DNA from: DATDAW01 sp036524675
GTDB lineage: Bacteria > Verrucomicrobiota > Verrucomicrobiia > Chthoniobacterales > DASVRZ01
Direction of reading: 5' to 3'
DNA: 64,000 bases
Assembly: GCA_036524675.1 (NCBI GenBank)
Contig: DATDBU010000206.1
Location: 3,061-67,060 of the forward strand
Shown: positions 8,398 to 16,613 of the stretch, piece by piece
How the letters are laid out: the number at the start of each line of letters is the position of its first letter
Numbering within the stretch: position 1 is the stretch's first letter
The notes under the pieces: generated by a model
The model's database searches: none
What the model saw: the letters and a program-made list of their open reading frames with translations, nothing else
What the model was told of the DNA's origin: nothing
Made by a program: the position numbers and the translations under genes

Positions 8398-9048
8398 ATG
8401 ACACACCCTTTCTTTTTGCGATTTTTCGCAATCTTAATGCTGTTTCCCTGGATTGGAGCGGCGCAGATGGCGACGCCGGCTCCATCGGATCTCTCAACGC
8501 TCAAAGATCTCCGCGTTATTCTCCATACGAGTAAAGGCGACATTCATGCCGCACTTTTCCCATCTGTCGCTCCGGTGACGGTCGCGAGTTTCGTCAATCT
8601 GGTGCGAAAAAAATTCTACGACGGACTCACGTTTCACCGCGTTGAGCCAGGTTTCGTGATTCAAGGTGGCGATCCCCTCGGGACGGGTAACGGGGGGCCC
8701 GGTTATGGTTTCGAAGAAGAATTTTCGCCGAAATTGCGTTACGACAAACCCGGCGTCATAGGCATGGCCAGTGAAGGGCCGGGGACGAAAACGAACGGAA
8801 GCCAGTTTTTTATCACGCACAAAGCTGTGCCGCGTTTAAACGATCAGTACACGATCTTTGGGCAGGTGACCCTGGGACAAGAGGTTGTGGACCGAATCGC
8901 GGTCGGAGACAAGATCCTCAGTGTCGAGCTGCTCGACGATCCATATGATCTCCTCGCTGCGGAAGCGGATCGAATCGAACAGTGGAATGCCTTCTTCAAG
9001 GCACCTCCGCGTTCGCCTGCGGCCACGCCCAGTTCTTCGACGCCCTAA
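8398..9048 (+). CDS. Secreted cyclophilin-type peptidyl-prolyl isomerase
   Basis: Catalyses cis-trans isomerisation of prolyl bonds, here probably in the periplasm. ATG at 8398 gives 216 residues with a signal peptide (LRFFAILMLFPWIGAAQ). The cyclophilin core is complete: FYDGLTFHRVEPGFVIQGGDP, GTGNGGPGYGFEEEF, GVIGMASEGPGTKTNGSQFF and NDQYTIFGQV. The C-terminus has a short Pro/Ser-rich tail. The stop overlaps the end of thiD by 4 bases in convergent orientation. Confidence 0.92.
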   Translation: MTHPFFLRFFAILMLFPWIGAAQMATPAPSDLSTLKDLRVILHTSKGDIHAALFPSVAPVTVASFVNLVRKKFYDGLTFHRVEPGFVIQGGDPLGTGNGGPGYGFEEEFSPKLRYDKPGVIGMASEGPGTKTNGSQFFITHKAVPRLNDQYTIFGQVTLGQEVVDRIAVGDKILSVELLDDPYDLLAAEADRIEQWNAFFKAPPRSPAATPSSSTP

Positions 9049-9941
9049 GCCGGAGGTTCGGCGTGAGAAGCCGACGGTGCTGCTTCGTGCTGGAAATGGT
9101 TTAGCGCCATTACTTTACCGCTATGCGGGTGTTGCCAGCTAAAGGATCGCTGGATCGCTTGATTCATAAACGATTTGGAAAGCGAAACCGCCTCTCGCAG
9201 GGAGTAACCGTGCGCCAGATTCGCTGTGATCGCAGACGAATACGTGCAACCGCTGCCGTGCGTGTCTACGCCGCTCACGAAAGGTCCTTCCAGCCTGGTG
9301 ACCAAACCGCCGGACTCGACGAGCAGATCCACGGCAACGCCTCCGGGTAAATGCCCGCCTTTCATCAGAAACGACGTACGAAACTTCTCAGCCAATTTCC
9401 GGCCGGCACGCTCCATGTCATCCAATGATCGGATGGCCTCTCCGAGAAGGACGGCGGCTTCGTCGAGATTCGGTGTCACCAACGTTGCGCGCGGGATGAG
9501 TTTTTCCTCATATGCAGCAATCGCATTATCTTGAAGCAATTTTGAGCCCGAAGTCGCCACCATGACCGGATCCACGACCAGCGGAATCGACGCGCCGCGT
9601 TGGTCCAAAATCCGCAAAATAGCTTCAATGATCTCGACCGAAAACAGCATCCCAGTCTTGATTGCGGCCACCGGAAACGCGTCGAGCGACAATCGCACCT
9701 GATCCTCCAAAATCCGGGGTTCGATCGGCTGGATCGCCGTTACTTTGCCAGGAACCTCCGCCACAACGCATGTCACGGCCGTCAATCCATACACACCAAA
9801 ATGCGTAAATGTCTTCAAGTCCGCCTGGATTCCCGCTCCAGCCGAGTTGTCTGACCCTGCAATGGTCAACGCAACCGGTGGCGTTTGGAAATTGCCTGAA
9901 ACCGGGGCTGGAATGTGATCGGAAGTGTCGGCATTTTGCAT
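9045..9941 (-). CDS. thiD: Hydroxymethylpyrimidine/phosphomethylpyrimidine kinase
   Basis: Phosphorylates HMP and HMP-P in thiamine biosynthesis (ribokinase fold). The ThiD start block ALTIAGSDNSAGAGIQADLK, the AIKTGMLFS and VVDPVMVATSG strands, and the catalytic GVDTHGSGCTYSSAITA anion-hole/Asp motif are all present. Length is 298 residues from ATG at 9941; two codons further upstream are possible. No other thiamine gene or TPP riboswitch is next to it. It is divergent from apaG with only 8 bases between start codons, so the two promoters must overlap the opposite genes or the genes share an unusual arrangement. Confidence 0.93.
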   Translation of the reverse strand: MQNADTSDHIPAPVSGNFQTPPVALTIAGSDNSAGAGIQADLKTFTHFGVYGLTAVTCVVAEVPGKVTAIQPIEPRILEDQVRLSLDAFPVAAIKTGMLFSVEIIEAILRILDQRGASIPLVVDPVMVATSGSKLLQDNAIAAYEEKLIPRATLVTPNLDEAAVLLGEAIRSLDDMERAGRKLAEKFRTSFLMKGGHLPGGVAVDLLVESGGLVTRLEGPFVSGVDTHGSGCTYSSAITANLAHGYSLREAVSLSKSFMNQAIQRSFSWQHPHSGKVMALNHFQHEAAPSASHAEPPA

Positions 9942-9949
9942 AAACAACT

Positions 9950-10318
9950 ATGCGCGAATTAACAGACTTGCGCGTCTCCGTCGATGACGTGGTTTACATG
10001 CCGGATCTCAATGCGCCGGTGGAGTTTCCTTATCCCTTTGTTTACTTCATCACCATCCACAACGACTCGAATGAAGTCGTGACCATCAAAGGGCGCAAAT
10101 GGGTGATTACCGACATTCGCGGCCAGAAGATCGTCGTCGAGGGCGACGGGGTGGTTGGAAAATTTCCGCGCCTGGCCCCGGGCGAATCGTTTTCTTACAA
10201 CAGCTGCCATGTGGCGGCGCTCGATAGTCGTGCGGAAGGCGCCTATTTTGGACTTACCGACGATGGCGATTCGGTCTTTTGCCGAATCCCGATGTTCGAA
10301 ATGCACATTCCAGAATGA
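9950..10318 (+). CDS. apaG: ApaG domain protein
   Basis: Small immunoglobulin-like beta-sandwich protein of 122 residues. ApaG homologues are linked to Co2+/Mg2+ resistance and diadenosine tetraphosphate metabolism, but their biochemistry is poorly settled. Recognisable blocks are YPFVYFITIHNDS, VTIKGRKWVITDIRG, the GDGVVGKFPRLAPGESFSYNS loop with the conserved GxGVVGxxPxLxPG pattern, and the C-terminal FCRIPMFEMHIPE. It starts 8 bases from the divergent thiD start. Confidence 0.93.
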   Translation: MRELTDLRVSVDDVVYMPDLNAPVEFPYPFVYFITIHNDSNEVVTIKGRKWVITDIRGQKIVVEGDGVVGKFPRLAPGESFSYNSCHVAALDSRAEGAYFGLTDDGDSVFCRIPMFEMHIPE

Positions 10319-10413
10319 GAAACAACGAAACGAGACATTTCGGCTAATAGTGCCGCCGCCACGGGTGAACCCTGCCTTGAGTTTCCCGCCTTTGCCCTGA
10401 TATTCCGCAGAAC

Positions 10414-11466
10414 ATGCAAACCATTGATTTGCTCGGTGTCGCTTTCGGCCTGGCCGTTCTTTCTGGTCTCAATTTGTATCTGACGATTTTCGCCTCCGGC
10501 CTGGCCATCCGGATGGGCTGGGTCACTCTTAGTGAGCAATACCATCAGCTTGGTTTTTTGGCAGATCCGTGGATTTTAGGAATTTCGGGCGCTTTCTTCC
10601 TGCTGGAATTTTTCGCCGACAAAATTCCTTGGGTGGACACGATCTGGGACACCCTACACACCGTCATCCGGCCGCTCGGTGGCGCGCTGCTGGCCACAAA
10701 GGCGTTGGGTGACATGTCGCCGACGTTATTGGTTATTGTCGGTCTTCTCGCGGGTTCCATGAGTTTTGCCACCCACGGATTGAAGGCGGGAACCCGCCTG
10801 ATCGCAAACGGATCACCGGAGCCATTTTCCAATATCGGCCTGAGCCTTGGCGAAGATGCCGCCGTGCTGGGCGGGTTGGCGCTTATCGGATTCAATCCCG
10901 TCGTGGCTCTCGTCGTTTTCTTATTCATTTTCGCGGTTATCCTGTTTTTTGCGCCAAAACTTTTCCGGGCAGTGAAAGTCAAAGTGTGGCTCGCAATCCG
11001 GAAATTGAATCTGCCAGCCATTGGAAAAGGGGAGGAAGGACTTTCCGACCGCCTTCCTGGCAACACCGCCCAGGGTTTTGCTCGTGCCAATCTCCTCGGA
11101 GAAAAAGTATTGTGGGCCGTCCCCTGCATCAGCAAGCGAGGCAAATGCATCGCTCCCAACCTGACTGGGGCCCTCATTGCGACTCTCGAAGAAAGAAACA
11201 GTCTGTATTTTGTCTCTGAAAGTCGCTGGAACAAAACCGCCGAAAAAATCGATCTCGCAGGCGGTTCCGTGGAGCTCATTCAAGGCTTTCTTTTTGATGA
11301 AGTCCGTTTGGCGACGGCCGACGGAAAAGACAAATACGCTTTCGTATTTGACCGTCCCCGCAGCAAGGTCGTCGAGGAAATGGTCCAATCCATTCACAAC
11401 CGGCTCTCGCAGTCGTTCACGGCATCTTCCGCAGGAACCGGCGCCGATGCCCTGGCTTTGCGGTGA
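10414..11466 (+). CDS. DUF4126 membrane protein with extra C-terminal cytosolic domain
   Basis: Function unknown. Residues 1 to ~190 carry several hydrophobic helices and the DUF4126 pattern (LAVLSGLNLYLTIFASGL, ADKIPWVDTIWDTLHTVIRP, SFATHGLKAGTR, PFSNIGLSLGED). Residues ~200-350 form a soluble domain that is not part of ordinary DUF4126 proteins, with alternating strands such as GKCIAPNLTGALIATLEERN and a closing amphipathic helix; it may resemble a PH-like membrane-adjacent domain, but I cannot assign it. The stop overlaps the ribD GTG start by 4 bases, so translation is probably coupled. Confidence 0.75.
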   Translation: MQTIDLLGVAFGLAVLSGLNLYLTIFASGLAIRMGWVTLSEQYHQLGFLADPWILGISGAFFLLEFFADKIPWVDTIWDTLHTVIRPLGGALLATKALGDMSPTLLVIVGLLAGSMSFATHGLKAGTRLIANGSPEPFSNIGLSLGEDAAVLGGLALIGFNPVVALVVFLFIFAVILFFAPKLFRAVKVKVWLAIRKLNLPAIGKGEEGLSDRLPGNTAQGFARANLLGEKVLWAVPCISKRGKCIAPNLTGALIATLEERNSLYFVSESRWNKTAEKIDLAGGSVELIQGFLFDEVRLATADGKDKYAFVFDRPRSKVVEEMVQSIHNRLSQSFTASSAGTGADALALR

Positions 11467-12470
11467 AATCCGACGCTGATTGGATGCGTCTGGCCCTGGC
11501 CGAAGCGCGCAAAGGAATTGGAAAAACCAGCCCGAATCCGGCCGTTGGCGCGGTCATTGTTCGGAAGGGCGAGTTGATTGCTCGCGGCTGGCATCGCAGG
11601 GCGGGCAGTCCTCATGCGGAAATCGCCGCTATTCGTGCTCTTGAGTCACCCGAACTAGCTCGCGGCGCGACGCTTTACGTAAGTCTCGAGCCGTGTAGCA
11701 CACACGGGCGCACTCCGCCCTGTGTCGATGCGATTATCCACCATCGATTTGCCCGCGTCGTTGTTGGTGCGGTGGACCCCAATCCCGCTCATGCGGGGCG
11801 GGGTATCGGGATTTTGCAAGGCGCTGGTATTGAGGTTGTTGCGGGTGTTCTGGATGTTGAGTGCACAGCGCTCAACGAGGCGTTCAATAAGTGGATCGTC
11901 ACGCGTCAGCCATTCGTAATTGCCAAGTGCGGCATGTCGTTGGACGGACGAATTTCCCGACCACCCGGAGAAAGCCAATGGCTGACTTCGCCGGAATCAC
12001 GCCGGGATGCCCACCGTTTGCGTGCCCGCGCGGACGCCATTCTGGTTGGCGCCGAAACGGTTCGCCGGGATAATCCCAAGCTCACGGTTCGAGGCGTTCG
12101 CTCCACGAAACAGCCTTGGCGCGTGGCCCTGTCCCGCAGCGGCGATCTTCCTCGGGATGCTCATATCTTCACAGACGAATGGAAGGACAGAACACTCGTG
12201 TTTAATTCTCTGGATGAGGCGCTTACGGAGCTTGGATGCCGTGAAGTTCTCAGCGTGCTGATCGAAGGCGGGGGGGAAGTATTGGGCACCGCTTTCGACC
12301 AAAGAAAGGTCGATCGCGTCGAGTTTTTTTATGCTCCAATCCTGACAGGAGGCAACAAGCCGGCAGTAGCGGGACTCGGGGTAGGGGACAATGCCGAAGG
12401 AATCCGGCTAATGAATCCGACTTTCCGAAAGTCGGGTCCAGACATTCATCTGTCTGCCCGAGTCACTTAA
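11463..12470 (+). CDS. ribD: Bifunctional riboflavin deaminase/reductase
   Basis: Carries out the second and third steps of riboflavin synthesis. The N-terminal cytidine-deaminase-like domain has the zinc ligands HAE and EPCSTHGRTPPC; the C-terminal reductase domain starts near VIAKCGMSLDGRI and includes ADAILVGAETVRRDNPKL and SVLIEGGGEVLG. At 335 residues it is slightly short of typical RibD (~365) but both halves are complete. It starts at GTG inside a GTGA overlap with the preceding gene. No other rib genes follow. Confidence 0.93.
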   Translation: MKSDADWMRLALAEARKGIGKTSPNPAVGAVIVRKGELIARGWHRRAGSPHAEIAAIRALESPELARGATLYVSLEPCSTHGRTPPCVDAIIHHRFARVVVGAVDPNPAHAGRGIGILQGAGIEVVAGVLDVECTALNEAFNKWIVTRQPFVIAKCGMSLDGRISRPPGESQWLTSPESRRDAHRLRARADAILVGAETVRRDNPKLTVRGVRSTKQPWRVALSRSGDLPRDAHIFTDEWKDRTLVFNSLDEALTELGCREVLSVLIEGGGEVLGTAFDQRKVDRVEFFYAPILTGGNKPAVAGLGVGDNAEGIRLMNPTFRKSGPDIHLSARVT

Positions 12471-12475
12471 AGACG

Positions 12476-12540
12476 GACGCGTCGCATCGATTCAAAAAAA
12501 CTTTGAATGCCTGGCGAGGCAGGCGCGTCGAATTTTTTTA
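12476..12540 (+). terminator. Possible terminator downstream of ribD
   Basis: An outer GACGCG / CGCGTC pair and an inner ATTCAAA / TTTGAAT pair are followed by a run of T at 12534-12540. The structure is irregular, so this is a weak call. Confidence 0.35.
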
Positions 12541-12558
12541 GAAAGCAAATCAACGCTT

Positions 12559-12867
12559 ATGAAAAGGTTTATCCTTGCCACTTCTTTCATCCTTTTAGCC
12601 ATTTTCGGTTTTCAAGCCGAGTCGAAAGGCCAGGTCGGCTTCAGCATTACCGTAGGAAACCCGGGTTACTATCGAGGCTATTACTACGATGACTGCGGAT
12701 ATCGTCCCTATTACCGGACTTATTATCGCTCGGGATATTATGGGCCCGTATGGGGTTATCGCCGGGTGTATCGGGACTACGACCGGCCTCGTTACCGGTA
12801 TTGGCGGGATGGTGGTTATCGCCGGTACGATCGCCGGCAGCATCGCCACCATCGCGATCGCGATTGA
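12559..12867 (+). CDS. Small secreted Tyr/Arg/Gly-rich protein
   Basis: No family recognised. The 102 residues start with a clear signal peptide (MKRFILATSFILLAIFGFQA, cleavage near residue 20-25). The rest is dominated by Tyr, Arg, Gly and Asp in short blocks such as YYRGYYYDD and RRYDRRQHRHHRDRD, ending in a His/Arg cluster. Such proteins are common, uncharacterised envelope proteins in soil bacteria; metal or surface binding is only a guess. A good terminator follows, so this is probably a single-gene transcript. Confidence 0.7.
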   Translation: MKRFILATSFILLAIFGFQAESKGQVGFSITVGNPGYYRGYYYDDCGYRPYYRTYYRSGYYGPVWGYRRVYRDYDRPRYRYWRDGGYRRYDRRQHRHHRDRD

Positions 12868-12911
12868 ATCGGCGGGTTTGAAACAGCAAGCCACGCAGTA
12901 TTTCAAAAGGT

Positions 12912-12940
12912 AAAGCGCCGGCAGAATTCCGGCGCTTTTC
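12912..12940 (+). terminator. Intrinsic terminator
   Basis: Inverted repeat AAAGCGCCGG (12912-12921) and CCGGCGCTTT (12929-12938) with a 7-base loop and a T-rich end. It closes the small secreted-protein transcript. The A/T pairs also allow function from the minus strand, where tRNA-Pro is transcribed toward it. Confidence 0.85.
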
Positions 12941-12963
12941 TTTATATTCCGGATCTCAAAAAA

Positions 12964-13037
12964 TCGGGCTGACTGGATTCGAACCAGCGACCTCTTGAAC
13001 CCCATTCAAGCGCACTACCAAGCTGTGCTACAGCCCG
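12964..13037 (-). tRNA. tRNA-Pro (anticodon GGG)
   Basis: The minus strand folds into a full cloverleaf of 74 bases: acceptor CGGGCTG/CAGCCCG, D-arm GCAC..GTGC, anticodon stem CTTGA/TCAAG with loop ATGGGGT (anticodon GGG), T-arm GCTGG-TTCGAAT-CCAGT and discriminator A. The CCA end is not encoded. It reads toward the terminator at 12912-12940. Confidence 0.95.
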
Positions 13038-13240
13038 TTGTTTGATGAAACCACCGGGAACGGTAAAAAAGGCGAATCAGCGTCGGATTTCAAGTCTCTT
13101 TGTTTTCGGGAGTTAAAAAGAGCGAAACCTTCAACCAGTTCCTTGTGCATCTCGGTGCTGAAATCGGCTGGTTTAGCAAACGAAGGAAAACAAAATGTTT
13201 TTGACTGACTGCTCAATTCCTGACACACAAGCCCGCACTT

Positions 13241-13333
13241 ATGACATTGGGTAGCTTTATCATCATGGCCTTCGCACTCCTGAGCTGCGTTTGGTGGGCG
13301 TGCAAAAACGACGACTTCGACAGCGCGCCCTGA
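13241..13333 (+). CDS. Possible 30-residue membrane microprotein
   Basis: ATG at 13241 opens a 30-codon frame: a hydrophobic helix (LGSFIIMAFALLSCVWWACK) followed by an acidic end NDDFDSAP. The pattern of one helix, a WA-x-K/R junction and a following DFD-type motif is reminiscent of CcoS-like cbb3-oxidase assembly peptides, but no oxidase genes are nearby and no strong ribosome site is visible. The surrounding 13038-13520 region holds no other gene I can support. Confidence 0.25.
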   Translation: MTLGSFIIMAFALLSCVWWACKNDDFDSAP

Positions 13334-13520
13334 ATATCTCCGTTGGGCCGTTTTTTCCGGTTCAAGCCCACTTTTTTACTCGTTGCCGCCCGGTGGCGCT
13401 TTTGGGTTTTTCAACGCGAAGAATTTTTATTGCTGAAATCTGCATAAATGTTGTCCTTATTCACGGAATATTAGGAATTGCAGTTGCAAATTTGGCGCTC
13501 ATTTCTGATACTGCCGTTTC

Positions 13521-14045
13521 ATGAAGCTGCTGAGCTGGTTGAGGTTTGAATGGGATCTTAGGAATCTGGATTTTGGTCCAGTTGAGCTTGCGCGGCATTA
13601 CTCGATTCGAAGGGCGATCCGCGAAGAAGAGGGCGTGGTGCGCAAAACCATCCAGAGCGCTTTTTTACTGGATGCCGATTGGAGTGATGTATTGAAACGT
13701 ATTTGGCACGGGATTGATGAAGACATTTCAAAAGCCTTCGATTCCCGCGACGCGCAATGTCTGGTTCTAACACACGGCAGCCGTATCATCGGTGCGTCGA
13801 TTGTCTCTCCGATCCCTACCGACATGCTGCATCTTCTATCCGGCCCGTGCATACTGGTCGAGTATCGCAACCGCGGGTTTGGGACGGCTTTGCTGGCGGC
13901 ATCGCTGCGGCATCTCGCCGCGGCCGGCATGGATACAGCGGCTGGAATGACGCGCAAGAGCATGCCGGCTGGCAAGTTTGTGTATCCAAAATTCGGCAGC
14001 CGCTTTAGTCCCGCCAGTCCGGAGCTGGAAATGGCGAGTTTTTGA
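13521..14045 (+). CDS. GNAT-family acetyltransferase
   Basis: Probable N-acetyltransferase of 174 residues; substrate unknown. The acetyl-CoA pyrophosphate loop is seen in VEYRNRGFGTALLAASLRHL (Q/RxxGxG/A pattern), preceded by the strands QCLVLTHGSRIIGASIV. The N-terminal ~30 residues precede the GNAT core. It lies 64 bases upstream of the ATP-grasp/alpha-E pair in the same direction and could be co-transcribed. Confidence 0.75.
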   Translation: MKLLSWLRFEWDLRNLDFGPVELARHYSIRRAIREEEGVVRKTIQSAFLLDADWSDVLKRIWHGIDEDISKAFDSRDAQCLVLTHGSRIIGASIVSPIPTDMLHLLSGPCILVEYRNRGFGTALLAASLRHLAAAGMDTAAGMTRKSMPAGKFVYPKFGSRFSPASPELEMASF

Positions 14046-14109
14046 CAATCGAAAACAGTCGCCTTTTTTCTTTGCCTCTCCCTGTATGCTCTATAGAAAA
14101 TAATAACTC

Positions 14110-15585
14110 ATGGGAGATTTCTTCGCCGATTATCAAACGGAAGGGTTCTACGACGAAATGTTTGAAGAACCGGGAAAAGTCCGGCCGCATTATCAAGCTT
14201 TACTCAAACGGCTTCAGGAGTTGGGTCCTGACGATTTCCGACGAAAGATGGGTGTCGCTGACAAGTCTTTCCTGACCCAGGGCGTCACTTTCACGGTCTA
14301 CAATAATGACGAAGGCACGGAGAGGATTTTTCCTTTCGATCTCATTCCGCGGATTATTCCCGCGGACGAATGGGCGCATGTCGAGCGGGGCCTTACCCAG
14401 CGTCTTACCGCGCTTAACATGTTCCTGCGCGACATTTATCACGATCAACGCATCATAAAAGAGGGTATCGTTCCTGCTGAGGTCGTCCACAGCGCCGTTC
14501 ACTTCCGGCCGGAGTTCATGGGGTTTGATGTCCCGAAAGATATTTACATCCACATTTGCGGCACGGACCTCATCCGTAACGACAAAGGGGAGTATTATGT
14601 TCTCGAGGACAACGGGCGCTGTCCCTCAGGCGTTTCCTACGTGCTCGAGGGGCGTCAGGCGATGAAACGGGTCTTTCCGAAACTTTTTGCGCGTTATCCT
14701 GTGAGACCCGTGGATCGGTACTGTCAGGACTTGCTCAATTTATTGCGTTATATCGCACCGGATGGTAATCCGGACCCGACAATTGCCTTGCTCACGCCGG
14801 GCATCTACAACTCTGCGTATTTCGAGCACAGTTTTCTTGCGCGTTCGATGGGGATCGAAATCGTGGTTGGCCAGGACCTGGTCGTTCAGGGGTCGGAAGT
14901 TTTCATGAAAACGACCAACGGTCTAAAACGTGTGGACGTTATCTACCGGCGGATTGATGACGATTTTCTCGATCCGACGGTTTTCCGTAAAGATTCCGTG
15001 CTCGGTGTCCCGGGCATTGTTGAAGCCTACCGCAAAGGACGCGTGAGCCTTGCCAATTCCATCGGCACCGGTGTCGCGGATGACAAGGTCACGTATTATT
15101 ACGTGCCGGATATGATCCGGTTCTATCTTAGCGAAGAACCGATCCTGCCAAACGTTCCGACCTGGCTTTCCGCGGATGAGAGTGACCGCGCGTATATCCT
15201 GGAGAATATTGAACAACTTGTTGTGAAATCCGCCAATGAAAGCGGCGGATACGGCATGTTGATTGGTCCGCATTCGACGAAGGAAAAATGCAATCAATTT
15301 CGTGAGGCGATCAAGGCGAACCCGCGCAATTATGTCGCCCAGCCGGTCATCCAGCTCTCGCGGTCTCCCTCGTATTGCGAGGGAGCTGTCGAAGGCCGGC
15401 ATATCGATTTCCGACCGTACGTGCTTTATGGGGAAAAGGTCAGTATCGTCCCCGGTGGATTGACGCGTGTGGCTTTGCGCAAGGGGTCGCTGGTCGTCAA
15501 CAGCTCGCAAGGGGGTGGAAGCAAGGACACATGGGTGCTCGACGAAGACGCGCCCCTCTCGACGCAAAGCCAAAGTCAGAGCTAA
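14110..15585 (+). CDS. Circularly permuted ATP-grasp protein (DUF404/DUF407 type)
   Basis: Predicted carboxylate-amine/thiol ligase of 491 residues. The family hallmarks are visible: FYDEMFEEPGKVRPHYQALL at the N-terminus, FTVYNNDEGTERIFPFDLIPRII, EYYVLEDNGRCPSGVSYVLEGR, YRRIDDDFLDP, VVKSANESGGYGMLIGP and the C-terminal RHIDFRPYVLYGE. These carry the permuted ATP-grasp active site. The alpha-E gene follows 18 bases later; the two families almost always occur together and are thought to make or modify a peptide-like product, often with a transglutaminase-like protein, which is absent here. Confidence 0.9.
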   Translation: MGDFFADYQTEGFYDEMFEEPGKVRPHYQALLKRLQELGPDDFRRKMGVADKSFLTQGVTFTVYNNDEGTERIFPFDLIPRIIPADEWAHVERGLTQRLTALNMFLRDIYHDQRIIKEGIVPAEVVHSAVHFRPEFMGFDVPKDIYIHICGTDLIRNDKGEYYVLEDNGRCPSGVSYVLEGRQAMKRVFPKLFARYPVRPVDRYCQDLLNLLRYIAPDGNPDPTIALLTPGIYNSAYFEHSFLARSMGIEIVVGQDLVVQGSEVFMKTTNGLKRVDVIYRRIDDDFLDPTVFRKDSVLGVPGIVEAYRKGRVSLANSIGTGVADDKVTYYYVPDMIRFYLSEEPILPNVPTWLSADESDRAYILENIEQLVVKSANESGGYGMLIGPHSTKEKCNQFREAIKANPRNYVAQPVIQLSRSPSYCEGAVEGRHIDFRPYVLYGEKVSIVPGGLTRVALRKGSLVVNSSQGGGSKDTWVLDEDAPLSTQSQSQS

Positions 15586-15603
15586 ACGGTCAATTACAAG
15601 ATT

Positions 15604-16602
15604 ATGCTAAGCAGAGTCGCCGACGCCATATATTGGATGAGCCGTTACATCGAACGGGCTGAGAACAATGCCCGGATGCTCGATGTCAATCTCCAGGTAA
15701 TGCTGGATTACGAAATGCACAGCGGTGTGACAGCCGAGCGGCACTGGAACCCGATCATCAGCACGCTGGAGGATCACAAACTTTTCCAAAAACTCTACGA
15801 TTCTACGAGCGGCGATAACGTCGTGGATTTTGTTACGTTTGCTCGGAAAAATCCGAACTCGATCTATTCGTGCGTTGCTTATGCCCGTGAGAACGCACGC
15901 ACGGTGAGGGAACAGATCTCGAGCGAAATGTGGGAACAGATCAATAAACTTTATCTTTTCCTGAGATCTGATGACGCCCAGAGGCTTTTCCGCAACAGCT
16001 CTTTCGAGTTTTTTAACTACATCGTCGAAGCCTCCCATCTTTTTCAGGGATTCACCGATGCGACCATGACTCATGGTGAAGGCTGGGATTTTGCGCAGGC
16101 GGGCCGTTTCATTGAACGCGCTGACCGGACGTCGCGCTTGCTGGATATGAAGTATCATGTCCTACTTCCTTCCGGCGAAGAAGTTGGGGGCAATGTCGAT
16201 ACCGTCCAGTGGATGGGTGTCCTCCGTTCGTGCAGCGCTCTTGAGGCTTATCGGAAAATTTACGTCGATCAGGTAGCGCCTTGGAAAGTGGCGGAGTTCC
16301 TGATTACCGATGATTTGTTCCCACGTTCGATTAACTTTTGTGTGGATCGCGTAGATGAGACGCTGCACAAACTTTCCGGGGCGCCGCGAGGCAGATTCCG
16401 GACAGAGGCAGACCGCCTTTCGGGACATTTGCACGCGGATCTGGCGTTTACGACGATCAAAGACATTTTTGCGTTCGGACTGCACCAATATCTGGATCGG
16501 ATCCAGCTTCGTTTGATGGAAATCAGCATTGCGCTGACGCGCCAGTATTGCGGCTGGCAGACGGAAGAACCGGAAGAATCGGAAACTGCAGTAGCCGCGT
16601 AG
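15604..16602 (+). CDS. Alpha-E domain protein
   Basis: Partner of the preceding permuted ATP-grasp enzyme. All-helical protein of 332 residues starting MLSRVADAIYWMSRYIERAENNARMLDV, the standard opening of alpha-E proteins, with later blocks ARENARTVREQISSEMWEQIN and AGRFIERADRTSRLLDMKYH containing the two conserved ExxDxxSRLLD-like acidic/arginine patterns. It is translated from ATG 18 bases after the ATP-grasp stop and is clearly in one operon with it. Its molecular role is not known. Confidence 0.9.
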   Translation: MLSRVADAIYWMSRYIERAENNARMLDVNLQVMLDYEMHSGVTAERHWNPIISTLEDHKLFQKLYDSTSGDNVVDFVTFARKNPNSIYSCVAYARENARTVREQISSEMWEQINKLYLFLRSDDAQRLFRNSSFEFFNYIVEASHLFQGFTDATMTHGEGWDFAQAGRFIERADRTSRLLDMKYHVLLPSGEEVGGNVDTVQWMGVLRSCSALEAYRKIYVDQVAPWKVAEFLITDDLFPRSINFCVDRVDETLHKLSGAPRGRFRTEADRLSGHLHADLAFTTIKDIFAFGLHQYLDRIQLRLMEISIALTRQYCGWQTEEPEESETAVAA

Positions 16603-16613
16603 GCGGTTGTTCT

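Noticed and set aside
13028..13228. 66-residue minus-strand frame overlapping tRNA-Pro
   Set aside because: Overlaps the tRNA and has no coding character.
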